Below are positions 1-8,366 of a stretch of DNA of 64,000 nt, piece after piece. Position numbers and translations under genes: made by a program. The DNA is from Streptomyces cacaoi (lineage in GTDB: Bacteria > Actinomycetota > Actinomycetes > Streptomycetales > Streptomycetaceae). How positions within the stretch are numbered: position 1 is the stretch's first letter; every line of letters starts with the position of its first letter. The DNA lies in assembly GCF_006539165.1 (NCBI RefSeq), contig NZ_BJMM01000019.1, positions 97,785 through 161,784 on the forward strand, in the 5' to 3' direction. Below the pieces are notes generated by a model. It worked only from the letters and a program-made list of their open reading frames with translations, ran no database searches and was not told where the DNA came from.

Positions 1-141
1 GACGGCCACGCCCACGCACAGCGGCAGCGCGACCAGGAAGACGACGAGGGAAGCGGTGAAGTCCGCGCGGAACGTGCGCCGGTCCGGCAGCAGGGCGCTC
101 AGCCGCCCGGTGCGCTCCGGGCGCTGTGGAGTCGGTGTCAT
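1..141 (-). CDS. SulP-family anion transporter, N-terminus only
   Basis: Only the first 47 residues lie in the window; the gene continues beyond base 1. It opens with MTPTPQRPERTG, a basic stretch (LLPDRRTFRADF) and then the first hydrophobic segment ASLVVFLVALPLCVGVAV. This is the usual beginning of SulP permeases, where a short cytoplasmic tail precedes a first helix with an aliphatic-proline pattern. It starts 8 bases after the carbonic anhydrase stop on the same strand, so the two are probably cotranscribed. SulP transporters paired with carbonic anhydrases are known as bicarbonate importers, and that is the likeliest role; sulfate or another anion remains possible. The rest of the protein, including any STAS domain, cannot be seen. 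Confidence 0.75.
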   Translation of the reverse strand, partial: MTPTPQRPERTGRLSALLPDRRTFRADFTASLVVFLVALPLCVGVAV

Positions 142-149
142 GGCGGGCC

Positions 150-770
150 TCACAGCGGAAGGAAGGCGTCGACGTCGGCCCGGTGTTCGAGGACGAGCCC
201 GGTGTCGACGGCGTAGAACCAGCCGCGCAGCGTCAGCCGCCCGGCCTCCTCCCGCTCCGCGACACAGGGGTAGGCGCGCAGCCGTGCCAGCTGGGTGCGC
301 ACATGCCGCTGCACCGCAGCGGACACATCCGCCTGCGCCGACTCGTCCTCGCCGGCCGCCAGTTCGGCGCCGGGCGGCAGCTGGGCGGCCAGCCATCCCG
401 CGACGGCGGGCAGCTCCGCCAGGTCGTCACCGCGCACCCGGGCGCCCACGGCCCCGCAGTGCGAGTGCCCGCACACGACGACCTCGGGCACGCCGAGCAC
501 ACACACCGCGTACTCGATGGTCGCGGCCTCGCCGCTGGGTGCGCCGGAGCGCGGATAGGGCGGTACGGCGTTGCCCGCCGTGCGCAGCTCGAACAGCTGG
601 CCGGGCTCGGCCCCGGTGAACAGCGCCGGCACGACCCGGGAATCGGAACAGGTGATGAACAGGGCCTCCGGCGACTGGCCCTGCGCCAGGCGGCCGAAGC
701 GGGTCCGCTCGTCCGCGCGGTCGCGGATGCGGGCGGAGAAGGCACGGGTATGCGGAATGAGGGACTGCAT
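150..770 (-). CDS. beta-class carbonic anhydrase
   Basis: A 206-residue cytosolic enzyme that interconverts CO2 and bicarbonate. The zinc site of the beta class is complete: C41 and the D43/R45 dyad in CSDSR, then H102 and C105 in CGHSHCGA. The length is typical of bacterial beta-carbonic anhydrases and there is no signal peptide. It is first in a two-gene unit with the SulP transporter, which supports joint bicarbonate uptake and CO2/pH balance. The ATG at 770 precedes MQSLIPHTRAF, a normal amphipathic start for this family. I see nothing odd in it. Confidence 0.93.
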   Translation of the reverse strand: MQSLIPHTRAFSARIRDRADERTRFGRLAQGQSPEALFITCSDSRVVPALFTGAEPGQLFELRTAGNAVPPYPRSGAPSGEAATIEYAVCVLGVPEVVVCGHSHCGAVGARVRGDDLAELPAVAGWLAAQLPPGAELAAGEDESAQADVSAAVQRHVRTQLARLRAYPCVAEREEAGRLTLRGWFYAVDTGLVLEHRADVDAFLPL

Positions 771-828
771 GAGGAGTCACACCTCGCTCGGGTCTCGACT
801 GATGGATGTCACGGCCGGGCGGCCGTGC

Positions 829-1206
829 TCACAGTCGGAACACCTGGTGCAGTACGGGGACCTCGACCTGTCTGTGCCACGGCAGCCCGCCGCAGCCCAG
901 CCCCGGGAAGGGCGCGTGCCGCCGTGCCGGGTCCTCCCGGGGAGCCGGTTCGGTGTGCAGCACCGGGCGTTCGACCGGTGCGGGCGGCGAGGTGAGGGCA
1001 CGCGCCGAGCGGCGGCCCCGGCAGTCGACGGGCCCGTCCTCGTGCTCGGAGGTGCTCGGCCCCGCGCTCTGCTGCGTGGCGGCGGAGCGCACGGACTCGG
1101 TTGTGGAGGCCGGGCCGGAGGCGGCCATGGTGCACACGGCGAGCAGGAGGCCCACCACGAGCGCGACGGCGTGTGCCCATGGCCGCGCGGTCACGCTGCG
1201 GTGCAT
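829..1206 (-). CDS. small membrane-anchored or secreted protein of unknown function
   Basis: A 125-residue protein beginning MHRSVTARPWAHAVALVVGLLLAVCTMAASGPAS, a basic start followed by one hydrophobic segment (about residues 12-30) that could be a signal peptide or anchor. The ATG at 1206 was chosen because a purine-rich GGAGGGGGAGG lies directly before it, although very close. The rest is Ser/Thr/Pro/Arg-rich with a C-terminal part carrying one CRGRR and one LGCGGLP segment; no domain is recognised. It lies upstream of the carbonic anhydrase on the same strand, 58 bases away. Function unknown. Confidence 0.55.
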   Translation of the reverse strand: MHRSVTARPWAHAVALVVGLLLAVCTMAASGPASTTESVRSAATQQSAGPSTSEHEDGPVDCRGRRSARALTSPPAPVERPVLHTEPAPREDPARRHAPFPGLGCGGLPWHRQVEVPVLHQVFRL

Positions 1207-1432
1207 CCTCCCCCTCCGTGCGCTGGTCGTGGACGGCCGGCGCCGGTGGCACCGCGTCGGCGGGTGTCGCTGGTCGACTCCATGCTGACCCACCGCTTGT
1301 GTCGGTTCGCGGCGCGTACGGTGAACAATGGATGAACTCCGCGCGTAGCGTGCTCACTTACGCGTGGTAACCCCCCGTGCGGGGACGACGACCTTCCGTC
1401 GAGAAGGCGGCGGCCTTCCCCGCCGCCCCGGC

Positions 1433-2296
1433 TCACCCCTTGAAGGCGCCCTGCAACAGCCCGGCGACAAAGCTGCGTTGGAAGATCAGATACAGCAGTG
1501 TGATGGGCAGCATCACCAGCACGGTGCCCGCCGCGAGCATCGGCACATCCGTGTTGTTCTGCCCCACGAAGAAGCCCAGCCCGGCCGGAGCGGTGCGCTT
1601 GGTGGCGTCCTGGACGAGCACCAGCACCAGCAGGAACTGGTTCCACGACCACATGAACACCAGTACGCCCAGCGTCATCAGAGGCGGCCTGGCCAGCGGC
1701 AGCAGCACCCGGAAGAGGATCGTCAGCGACGAGGCGCCGTCGATCCGGGCCGCCTCCACCAGCGAGGCGGGCGCCGCCCGGAAGTGGGTGCGCATCCAGA
1801 AGACGCCGAACGGCAGGAACAGTGCGATCTCCACCAGGATCACGCCGAGGTAGGAGTCCGTCAGCCCGATGCCGCGCAGATCGAAGTAGAGCGGTACGAC
1901 GACGAGTTCGACGGGGATCGTCAGCCCCGCGACGAACAGCGCGGCGACGCCGTCCCCGCCCGGCAGCCGCATCGTGCCCAGCGCGTAGCCGGCGAGTGCG
2001 GCCAGCACCAGCGTCGCCGGGACCACGCCGACGGCGATGACCAGGCTGGAGCGCATCAGCTCCGAGAAGCCCGCGACCGACCACGCCTCCCGGTAGTTGT
2101 CCAGGCTCCACCGCTGCGGCCAGGACATGCCCGTCACCGGCTTGCCCGAGGGCTGCATCGAGGCCAGGAACACATTGAGGAACGGGACGACGACGGCCGC
2201 GGCCAGCACCGTCAACAGGCCGTAGCCGCCCCAGCGTTCGGTGTGCGACGCCGTCCGCCCCGCGCCCGCCCTCCGCGTCGGTGTCCCCGCCCTCAT
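1433..2296 (-). CDS. carbohydrate ABC transporter permease, MalG type
   Basis: A 287-residue inner-membrane permease with about six hydrophobic segments. The cytoplasmic EAA loop that docks on the ATPase is EAARIDGASSLTILFRVLLP, near residue 185. The protein ends in LLQGAFKG, the usual end of MalG-type subunits. The ATG overlaps the stop of the preceding permease gene (ATGA), so the three genes solute-binding protein, MalF-type permease and MalG-type permease form one operon. No ATPase gene follows, so the system must borrow a shared ATPase, as MsiK-dependent sugar importers of streptomycetes do. The sugar cannot be told from sequence. Confidence 0.92.
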   Translation of the reverse strand: MRAGTPTRRAGAGRTASHTERWGGYGLLTVLAAAVVVPFLNVFLASMQPSGKPVTGMSWPQRWSLDNYREAWSVAGFSELMRSSLVIAVGVVPATLVLAALAGYALGTMRLPGGDGVAALFVAGLTIPVELVVVPLYFDLRGIGLTDSYLGVILVEIALFLPFGVFWMRTHFRAAPASLVEAARIDGASSLTILFRVLLPLARPPLMTLGVLVFMWSWNQFLLVLVLVQDATKRTAPAGLGFFVGQNNTDVPMLAAGTVLVMLPITLLYLIFQRSFVAGLLQGAFKG

Positions 2297-3177
2297 GACG
2301 GCGTCCTCGACAGCCGGTTGACGAGGTAGACGATGACGAGGATGAGCAGGCTCAGCACCACACCGAGCGCCGAGGCCAGCCCCACCTTCCCGGCGGAGAA
2401 CGCCAGCCGGTAGATCAGCAGCCCCGGCACGGTCGTCTCCTCGCCGGGACCGCCGCCGGTGGTGACATAGACGATGTCGAAGCTCGCCAGCGCGGCCACC
2501 GTCGTCACCGTCAGCGCCACCGCCAGCTCACCGCGCAGCTGGGGCAGCGTCACGGAGACGAACTCCCGCACCGGCCCCGCGCCGTCCAGCCGCGCCGCCT
2601 CGTACAGCTGCGGATCGACCTTGTGCACCCCGCTGAGGAACAGCATCATGCACAGCCCGCTCAGCACCCAGGTGCCCACCAGACCGACGGCGATCAGCGC
2701 CCAGTCGAAGTCGCCCAGCCAGGCCCGGGTGAACCCGCCCAGGCCGACCGCGTCGAGCGCCTCGTTGACCAGCCCGTCCTCGCCGTACAGCCAGCGCCAG
2801 GTGACGCCCACCGCGACCAGCGGGACGACCTGCGGCAGCATGAACAGCAGCCGGTAGCCGGCCATGCCCGGGCGCCGGTGCCGGGCCAGCAGCGCCGTCA
2901 GCAGCAGCCCCGCCAGGATCGGCAGCAGCGCGAAGAAGACCACCAGCACCAGCGCGTTGACCACCGAGCCGCGCAGCGCCGGATCGGTGAACACCCGCCG
3001 GTAGTTGTCCAGGCCCGCCCAGCTGCCCAGCGTCACCCCGTCCCAGTCGAACAGCGACAGATAGGCGGTGTGCAGCGCGGGCAGCACGGCGAAGGCCAGA
3101 TAGACGGCCAGCGCCGGCAGCACGAACAGATAGCCGCGCAGCCGCCGGCCGCCGCGGGTACGCCCCCGGGCGGTCAT
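2293..3177 (-). CDS. carbohydrate ABC transporter permease, MalF type
   Basis: A 294-residue inner-membrane subunit that begins MTARGRTRGGRRLRGYLFVLPALAVYLAF, a basic tail followed by the first helix. The EAA loop is EAARLDGAGPVREFVSVTLP around residue 200. The ATG at 3177 overlaps the stop of the solute-binding-protein gene (ATGA), which fixes the start; an open frame continues upstream but only as out-of-frame shadow of the binding protein. It pairs with the MalG-type permease downstream to form the heterodimeric channel of a sugar importer. Confidence 0.92.
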   Translation of the reverse strand: MTARGRTRGGRRLRGYLFVLPALAVYLAFAVLPALHTAYLSLFDWDGVTLGSWAGLDNYRRVFTDPALRGSVVNALVLVVFFALLPILAGLLLTALLARHRRPGMAGYRLLFMLPQVVPLVAVGVTWRWLYGEDGLVNEALDAVGLGGFTRAWLGDFDWALIAVGLVGTWVLSGLCMMLFLSGVHKVDPQLYEAARLDGAGPVREFVSVTLPQLRGELAVALTVTTVAALASFDIVYVTTGGGPGEETTVPGLLIYRLAFSAGKVGLASALGVVLSLLILVIVYLVNRLSRTPS

Positions 3178-4541
3178 CGGCCGCCTCCCCGGCTGTAGTG
3201 CTCGCGCCACACGTCCTGGAGGGAGTCGAGGAACTCGCCCGGGGTGGTGCGGTCCGCGATGAGTTTCTGCACACCGGCGCGCAGCGGGTCGAGCATGTCG
3301 GGCGCCGTGAAGTCGGGGAAGTGGTTCATGCCGTCGTCGGCGGTCACCCGGCGGTGGGCGCGGGCCACTTCGCCCAGCACGCCCTCCGGCACGGGGACGG
3401 ACGTGTCGCCGGGCCCGTCCGGCGGCAGGAATCCGAAGCCGCTGACGAGCTTCGCGGAGGCGCGGGAGGCCAGGAAGTCCAGAAAGGCGCCGGCCGCCTG
3501 CGGGTGCCGGGTGCGTGCCGAGATCGCGTAGCTGACGCTGAAGCCGGAGGCCATCGCCCGGGCGTGCGCACGCTCGGCGGGCATCAGGAAGAAGCCGGCC
3601 CGCTCTCCCATGGCCTCGGCCACCTGCCCCGCCGCCCAGTTGCCGTTGACGAGGAAGACGCTGCCGGCACTGCCGCCGCGGATGAACCCGCCCGTCGAGT
3701 CGACCTGCGTGGTGCCGTTGGCGGACTCGCTGAGATAGCCGCGGCGGCTCCAGTCCACCAGCCGCCGGGTGGCGCGCAGCGTCGCGGGTGTGCGGATGGT
3801 GGCGCCGGGCTCGCCCTTGACCCAGGCCCGGTAGTCGCGGGGCGGCATCGCGTTGTTGATCAGCCCGGCCCACAGGTGCAGCCCGCCGGAGTCCAGCGCG
3901 CCGACGCCCAGCGGGGTCATCCCCGCCCGGCGCGCGGCGGCCAGTTGGGCCTCGAACTCGTCCAGGGTGCGCGGCGGGCGCCGCACCCCGGCGCGGGCGG
4001 CGCGCCGCTTGTCGTAGTAGATGCCGGTCATCGACAGACCGGCGGGCACGCCGAACAGATGCCGGCCGGCGCCCGGACCGGAGCCGGCGAGCTGGTCGAG
4101 CGCGGTGGCGGGGAAGCGCTCGCGCCAGCCGTAGGCGTCCCGGTAGGGCGTGAGGTCGAGGATGTCGCCGCGGGCCGCGACGTCGTTCATGCCGACGGCG
4201 AACTGGGCCAGATCGGGGGCGGTTTCCGAGGCCATGGTCAGCTTGAGGCTCTTCACGTAGTCGGCGAACTGCGTGTAGGCGGGCTCGATCCGCACGTTCG
4301 GGTGCCGCTTGTGGAAGGCGGCGATCAGCGCGTCCACCATCTCCGGCGCGTCCGCGAAGGTCAGCCGCAGGGTGACGTCCCCGGCCGGTACGGCGGTGGC
4401 GCGCGGCACGGTGCGGGTGCGCGAGGTGTCGGGCCCGCTGCCGGGCGTCAGCGCGGCGCAGCCGGTCAGCGGCGCGGCGAGCAGGGCGCCGCACAGGGCA
4501 CGGCGGCCCGGCCGGTACGCGGTCGTCCACGGGTGCGCCAT
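3174..4541 (-). CDS. extracellular sugar-binding lipoprotein
   Basis: A 455-residue binding protein of the family 1 solute-binding group. The N-terminus MAHPWTTAYRPGRRALCGALLAAPLTGC carries a signal sequence and the lipobox LTGC with the lipidated Cys at residue 28. The mature protein has the usual pattern of this group: LRLTFADAPEMVDALIAAFHKRHPNV near residue 70 and a WSRRGYLSE / IRGGSAGSVFLVNGNWA stretch in the second lobe. It is the first gene of a three-gene import operon and captures the substrate outside the membrane. A purine-rich GAAAGGGCG precedes the ATG. The ligand is unknown. Confidence 0.92.
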   Translation of the reverse strand: MAHPWTTAYRPGRRALCGALLAAPLTGCAALTPGSGPDTSRTRTVPRATAVPAGDVTLRLTFADAPEMVDALIAAFHKRHPNVRIEPAYTQFADYVKSLKLTMASETAPDLAQFAVGMNDVAARGDILDLTPYRDAYGWRERFPATALDQLAGSGPGAGRHLFGVPAGLSMTGIYYDKRRAARAGVRRPPRTLDEFEAQLAAARRAGMTPLGVGALDSGGLHLWAGLINNAMPPRDYRAWVKGEPGATIRTPATLRATRRLVDWSRRGYLSESANGTTQVDSTGGFIRGGSAGSVFLVNGNWAAGQVAEAMGERAGFFLMPAERAHARAMASGFSVSYAISARTRHPQAAGAFLDFLASRASAKLVSGFGFLPPDGPGDTSVPVPEGVLGEVARAHRRVTADDGMNHFPDFTAPDMLDPLRAGVQKLIADRTTPGEFLDSLQDVWREHYSRGGGR

Positions 4542-4729
4542 ACGCGCCCTTTCGGTCGGCAGGGGCGTGCGGGACGGAGCGGACCTGGACGGTAGCAGCG
4601 GGCGCGGGGCCGGGCCAGACCCCCGCGCGGTGGTAAGTCCTGGTCATGGCGGGGCGGTTGGGGGCCGCGGGCGGGGCGGGCGGTGGAACGCGCCGCCCCG
4701 CGCGGCCGGCCCGGCGGCCGGTCGGCCCG

Positions 4730-5071
4730 TCAGGAGAACAGCACCGAGCGCAGCTTCAGCCGCTCCGAGCCGTACCCGGTGCCCGGCCGCATGCTGAAGT
4801 GCTCGCCCGTGCAGTCCGGTCCGGTGAAGGCCACGGCCGTGGAGCCGGTGCGGTTCCTGGGGGAGTGCGCGGGCGGCGTCCCGGGGGACGCGGCCTGGGG
4901 GAGCGTGACGCACTGGCGGCTCGGCAGGTCGTGCAGCACCTGCTGCCGGGGGCCGTCCGGGGTGCCGTACGTGTAGGCGAAGTCGCCGGTGGTGGCTCCG
5001 GCGGGGGTGGCGAGCGTGAGGGCCAGGGCGACGGCGCCGAGACCGGTCGCCGCGCAGGTACGCAGACGCAT
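4730..5071 (-). CDS. small secreted protein, possibly of crystallin-like fold
   Basis: A 113-residue protein with a clear Sec signal peptide (MRLRTCAATGLGAVALALTLATPAGA, cut near residue 26). The mature part, about 87 residues, has two Cys residues (CVTLP and DCTGEHF) and alternating aromatic and glycine residues such as FAYTYGTPDG and GEHFSMRPGTGYGSE. This recalls the small secreted beta/gamma-crystallin-like or I36-type proteins of streptomycetes, but I cannot assign it firmly. It is a single gene; the strong purine stretch GAGGAGGAACACC precedes the ATG. Confidence 0.75.
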   Translation of the reverse strand: MRLRTCAATGLGAVALALTLATPAGATTGDFAYTYGTPDGPRQQVLHDLPSRQCVTLPQAASPGTPPAHSPRNRTGSTAVAFTGPDCTGEHFSMRPGTGYGSERLKLRSVLFS

Positions 5072-5288
5072 GGTGTTCCTCCTCGGGGAGTGCGGCGGCC
5101 CGCCGGGATGGCCGGGCCGTCCGTGATCAAGCGGTCACTGCCTGCCCCGCGTGTGGCGGGTGATGCGCCCGGGGCGCGGTCCTCACACGAACGAGCGGAT
5201 TCGGGTGGAATCGCTGGTCACAGCGCCGACGAGAGGACCCGCGCGATCGGTGCGAGGATGGAGGAAGAGTCCATCCGTGGAGGCAGAG

Positions 5289-5645
5289 ATGTTCGAACCG
5301 GAGGACATCCGGGAGTGGCGTGGCCGCAACGTCGTCGACGAGAGCGGCAGCAAGATCGGCTCGATGGAGTCCGTGTACGTCGACACGGCCTCCGACCGGC
5401 CCTCCTTCGCCACCGTGACGGTGGGCATGCCGACCAAGCACCGCCTCGTCTTCGTCCCGCTGGCCGGAGCCACCGTCGGACCGGATTACCTGAAGGTCAA
5501 GTACGACAAGGGCGCCGTCAAGGACGCCCCCTGGATCAGCACGGACGGTGAGCTGCCCGCCGACCGGGAGGCGGCCGTCTTCGCGCACTACGACCTGCAC
5601 TACACGCCCGGCGCGAGCGGGGAACGCCGCCTCGCGCGCCGCTGA
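5289..5645 (+). CDS. PRC-barrel domain protein
   Basis: A 118-residue cytosolic protein. The PRC-barrel signature fills most of the length: FEPEDIREWRGRNVVDESGSKIGSMESVYVDTASDRPSFATV, then a hydrophobic strand LVFVPLAGATVG and KVKYDKGAVKDAP. PRC-barrels are small beta-barrels involved in protein or RNA binding; in actinomycetes stand-alone copies are common in stress-related groups but without known activity. The ATG at 5289 follows GGAGGCAGAG at a good distance; an open frame runs upstream but has no ribosome binding site. It is followed after 14 bases by a small membrane protein that is likely cotranscribed. Confidence 0.88.
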   Translation: MFEPEDIREWRGRNVVDESGSKIGSMESVYVDTASDRPSFATVTVGMPTKHRLVFVPLAGATVGPDYLKVKYDKGAVKDAPWISTDGELPADREAAVFAHYDLHYTPGASGERRLARR

Positions 5646-5659
5646 CGGCGGGAGCCGGT

Positions 5660-5827
5660 ATGGCGCTGTTCCTCTTCCTCGTCCTGGTCGCGGTCGTGCT
5701 GGGTGTCTTCGGCACGATCGTCAAGGGTCTGCTGTACCTGCTGGTCATCGGCATCGTCGTGCTGGTGCTCGCGCTGTGCTTCGGCGCCTGGCGCCTCCGG
5801 CGCCACGCGAGACGCCCGACCCGCTGA
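5660..5827 (+). CDS. 55-residue membrane protein
   Basis: MALFLFLVLVAVVLGVFGTIVKGLLYLLVIGIVVLVLALC is almost entirely hydrophobic and probably forms two helices, followed by a basic tail FGAWRLRRHARRPTR that should face the cytoplasm. GGAGCC lies six bases before the ATG. The gene begins 14 bases after the PRC-barrel gene and shares its strand. Such hydrophobic peptides of about 50 residues next to PRC-barrel genes are common in streptomycetes. No function is known; the basic tail and membrane position suggest a small accessory role at the envelope. Confidence 0.75.
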   Translation: MALFLFLVLVAVVLGVFGTIVKGLLYLLVIGIVVLVLALCFGAWRLRRHARRPTR

Positions 5828-5956
5828 GCCGGCGCCGGGCGCCGCCCCGGCGCCGACTGCCGCGCGCAGAAGCCCTTTACGCGGCCCCCGCCGCGTGTCA
5901 GCCTTCCGCCACGATCCGGCGTGCGCCGCGGGCGCACCGAGGCCAGGGAGGACCGG

Positions 5957-7357
5957 ATGGGGGGCGTCGCGCGGCGGGACGTGGTGCGGGCCGCCGTCCT
6001 CGGTGCCGGTTCGGCGGCGCTCGCGGCCTGCGGGAGCCCGCTCGACCCGCGCGGGGCCGGCGCCGACGGCGAGGTGGCGCTCACCGTCGCCACCAACGCC
6101 GTCTCCGGCGGCAAGAACGCCGACGAGGCGGACTGGATCACCCGCTGGGTCGTCCCCCGCTTCGAACGGCGCAAGCGGGCCGAAGGCACCCCGGTGCGGG
6201 TGCGGTTCGCGCCCAGCGGCGTCGACGACGAGCAGTACAAGACGAAGCTCGCGCTGGACCTCAAGGCGCACGCCGGGCCGGACGTCATGGCGCTGGACGG
6301 TATCTGGGTCGGGGAGTTCGCCCAGGCCCGGTACATCCGCCCGCTGCGGGAGGTGGCGGGAGAGCGCGCCGTCGACTGGGCGGGCTGGGCGCAGATCGAT
6401 CCGAAGGTGCGCTCCCTCGCCCGCTTCGAGGGCAAGCTGTACGGCATCCCCGCCGGCACGGACGCCCGGCTGCTGTTCTTCCACCGGCCGCTCTTCCGCA
6501 GGGCCGGTCTGCCCGCCGACTGGCAGCCGCGTTCCTGGGCCGAGGTGCTGGCCGCCGCCCGCCGGCTGAAACGGCTGGACGGCGTCACCCCGCTCCAGAT
6601 CAACGCCGGCACGGCGATGGGCGAGGCCACCACCATGCAGGGCGTGCTGCCGCTGCTGACCGGGGCCGGCGGGCGGATCAGCGACGGCGAACGCTGGTAC
6701 GGCGACACCCGCGAGCTGCGCGCCGTCCTCGGCTTCTACCGCGACGTGTACGGGGCCGGGCTGGGGGATCCGCGGCTCCAACAGGAGGCCAAGGGGCGGG
6801 ACAAGTCGTTCGAGCGGTTCGCCACCGGGCGGCTGGGCATCCTCGCCGAGGGCGACTACTTCTGGCGCGACGTGATCGCACCGAAGACCGGCACAGCGCC
6901 GATGAAGGGCCGCGACGACGAGGTCGGTTACGCGCTCTTCCCCGCCCGCGCACCCGGCGCCGGCCTCGGCGGACGCGACCACGTCAGCCTGTCCGGCGGC
7001 GCCGTCCACGTCCTCAACCCGCACACCCGGCACCCCCGGAAGGCGTTCGCGCTGCTGGCCGCGCTGCACTCGGCCGCCGCCCTGCGCGCCCGGCTCGGCG
7101 ACAGCGCGATGATCACCGAGCGGGACGATGTGAACGACGCGGTCCTGGACCGGGATCCGATGCTGCGCTTCGCCGCCGACAAGGCGCTGCCCGTCACCAC
7201 GTTCCGGCCCGGGCTCGCCGCCTACCCCGCCGTCTCCCTCGCCCTCCAGGAGGCCACCGCCGCCGTGGTCGCCGGCAGGAGCCCGGCGGCAGCCGCCGCG
7301 GCCTACCGCAGCGCGCTGAAGGAGGTGCTCGATGGCGACGACCGCATCATCGGCTGA
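5957..7357 (+). CDS. extracellular sugar-binding lipoprotein
   Basis: A 466-residue solute-binding protein. The start ATG at 5957 follows AGGGAGGA and gives MGGVARRDVVRAAVLGAGSAALAAC, with a twin-arginine-like RRDVV motif and a lipobox LAAC (Cys25), so it may be exported folded through Tat and then lipidated. The mature protein shows family 1 features: VTVATNAVSGGKNADEADW, WVVPRFERRKRAEGTPVRVRF and an FFHRPLFRRAGLPADWQPRSWAEVLAAARRL stretch. It heads a five-gene import operon and overlaps the next permease by 26 bases. Confidence 0.93.
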   Translation: MGGVARRDVVRAAVLGAGSAALAACGSPLDPRGAGADGEVALTVATNAVSGGKNADEADWITRWVVPRFERRKRAEGTPVRVRFAPSGVDDEQYKTKLALDLKAHAGPDVMALDGIWVGEFAQARYIRPLREVAGERAVDWAGWAQIDPKVRSLARFEGKLYGIPAGTDARLLFFHRPLFRRAGLPADWQPRSWAEVLAAARRLKRLDGVTPLQINAGTAMGEATTMQGVLPLLTGAGGRISDGERWYGDTRELRAVLGFYRDVYGAGLGDPRLQQEAKGRDKSFERFATGRLGILAEGDYFWRDVIAPKTGTAPMKGRDDEVGYALFPARAPGAGLGGRDHVSLSGGAVHVLNPHTRHPRKAFALLAALHSAAALRARLGDSAMITERDDVNDAVLDRDPMLRFAADKALPVTTFRPGLAAYPAVSLALQEATAAVVAGRSPAAAAAAYRSALKEVLDGDDRIIG

Positions 7358-8366
7358 GCCCGCGCCCCCGGACGGCACACCGCCCGGCGGCCCGCCGGAG
7401 CAGGACGCGGCCGGGCTCGGCCGGCGCGGGGCCGCGCTGTTCGTGGTGCCGGCGCTCGTGCTCGTCGCGCTCTTCCTCGTGCTGCCCGCCGTCTGGACGC
7501 TGTACCTGGGCTCGACCGACTACCGGCTCACCGGCATCCCCGCGGTCGACCCGTCCTTCGTCGGCACGGACAACCTCACCCGGGCGCTCGGCGACAGCGG
7601 GTTCCTGCGGTCGCTGTGGCTCACCCTGCTGTTCGTGCTCGGCTCCGCCGTCATCGGGCAGGCGGGGCTCGGGTTCGCGCTGGCCTGGTGGATGCGGGAG
7701 CGCACCGGATGGCTGAAGACCACCCTCGAAGCGCTGGTGATGCTCGCCTGGATCCTGCCGTCCTCGGTCGTCGCGTTCCTGTGGATCGCCTTCCTCGACC
7801 GGGACGGCGGCACCCTCAACGCGCTGCTGCACACCCCCGGCGCCGCCTGGCTGCTGGACCACCCGATGCTGTCGATCGTCGTCTACAACATCTGGCGCGG
7901 CACCGCGTTCTCGATGATGCTCTACAGCGCCGCGCTCGGGAACGTGCCCGCCTCGCACCTGGAGACGGCACGGCTGGCGGGCGCGAACGGATGGCAGCTG
8001 CTGCGCGATGTCGTCCTCCCGTGCGTCCGCGGCCATGTGCTGACCAATCTGCTGCTGATCAGCCTGTGGACCTTCAACGACTTCACGCCGTTCCTCATCA
8101 CCGCGGGCGGGCCCGACGGGGCCTCGGAGATCCTGCCCGTCCACATCTACAAGACGGCGCTGGGCAACGGCGAACTCGGCTACGGCGCCGCCCTGTCGTT
8201 CCTGATGCTGCTGATCAATCTCGTCGTCGCGGTGATCTATCTGCGGCTGCTCGGCCGGGGCCGCAGGGCCCGCCGGCGCCCGGCCGCGGACGTTCCCGCG
8301 CCGCGCGGGCCGGGCGCCGGGGACGCACCGGGCCGCCCGGACGACCCGGGGGAGGCCACGGCATGA
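7332..8366 (+). CDS. sugar ABC transporter permease, MalF type
   Basis: A 344-residue permease. A Pro-rich cytoplasmic tail of about 35 residues precedes the first helix (GAALFVVPALVLVALFLVLPAVW). The EAA loop is ETARLAGANGWQLLRDVVLP near residue 215 and a basic, Pro-rich tail closes the protein. The start overlaps the binding-protein gene by 26 bases and its stop overlaps the next start (ATGA), which indicates translational coupling. It forms the channel with the following MalG-type subunit. Confidence 0.93.
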   Translation: MATTASSAEPAPPDGTPPGGPPEQDAAGLGRRGAALFVVPALVLVALFLVLPAVWTLYLGSTDYRLTGIPAVDPSFVGTDNLTRALGDSGFLRSLWLTLLFVLGSAVIGQAGLGFALAWWMRERTGWLKTTLEALVMLAWILPSSVVAFLWIAFLDRDGGTLNALLHTPGAAWLLDHPMLSIVVYNIWRGTAFSMMLYSAALGNVPASHLETARLAGANGWQLLRDVVLPCVRGHVLTNLLLISLWTFNDFTPFLITAGGPDGASEILPVHIYKTALGNGELGYGAALSFLMLLINLVVAVIYLRLLGRGRRARRRPAADVPAPRGPGAGDAPGRPDDPGEATA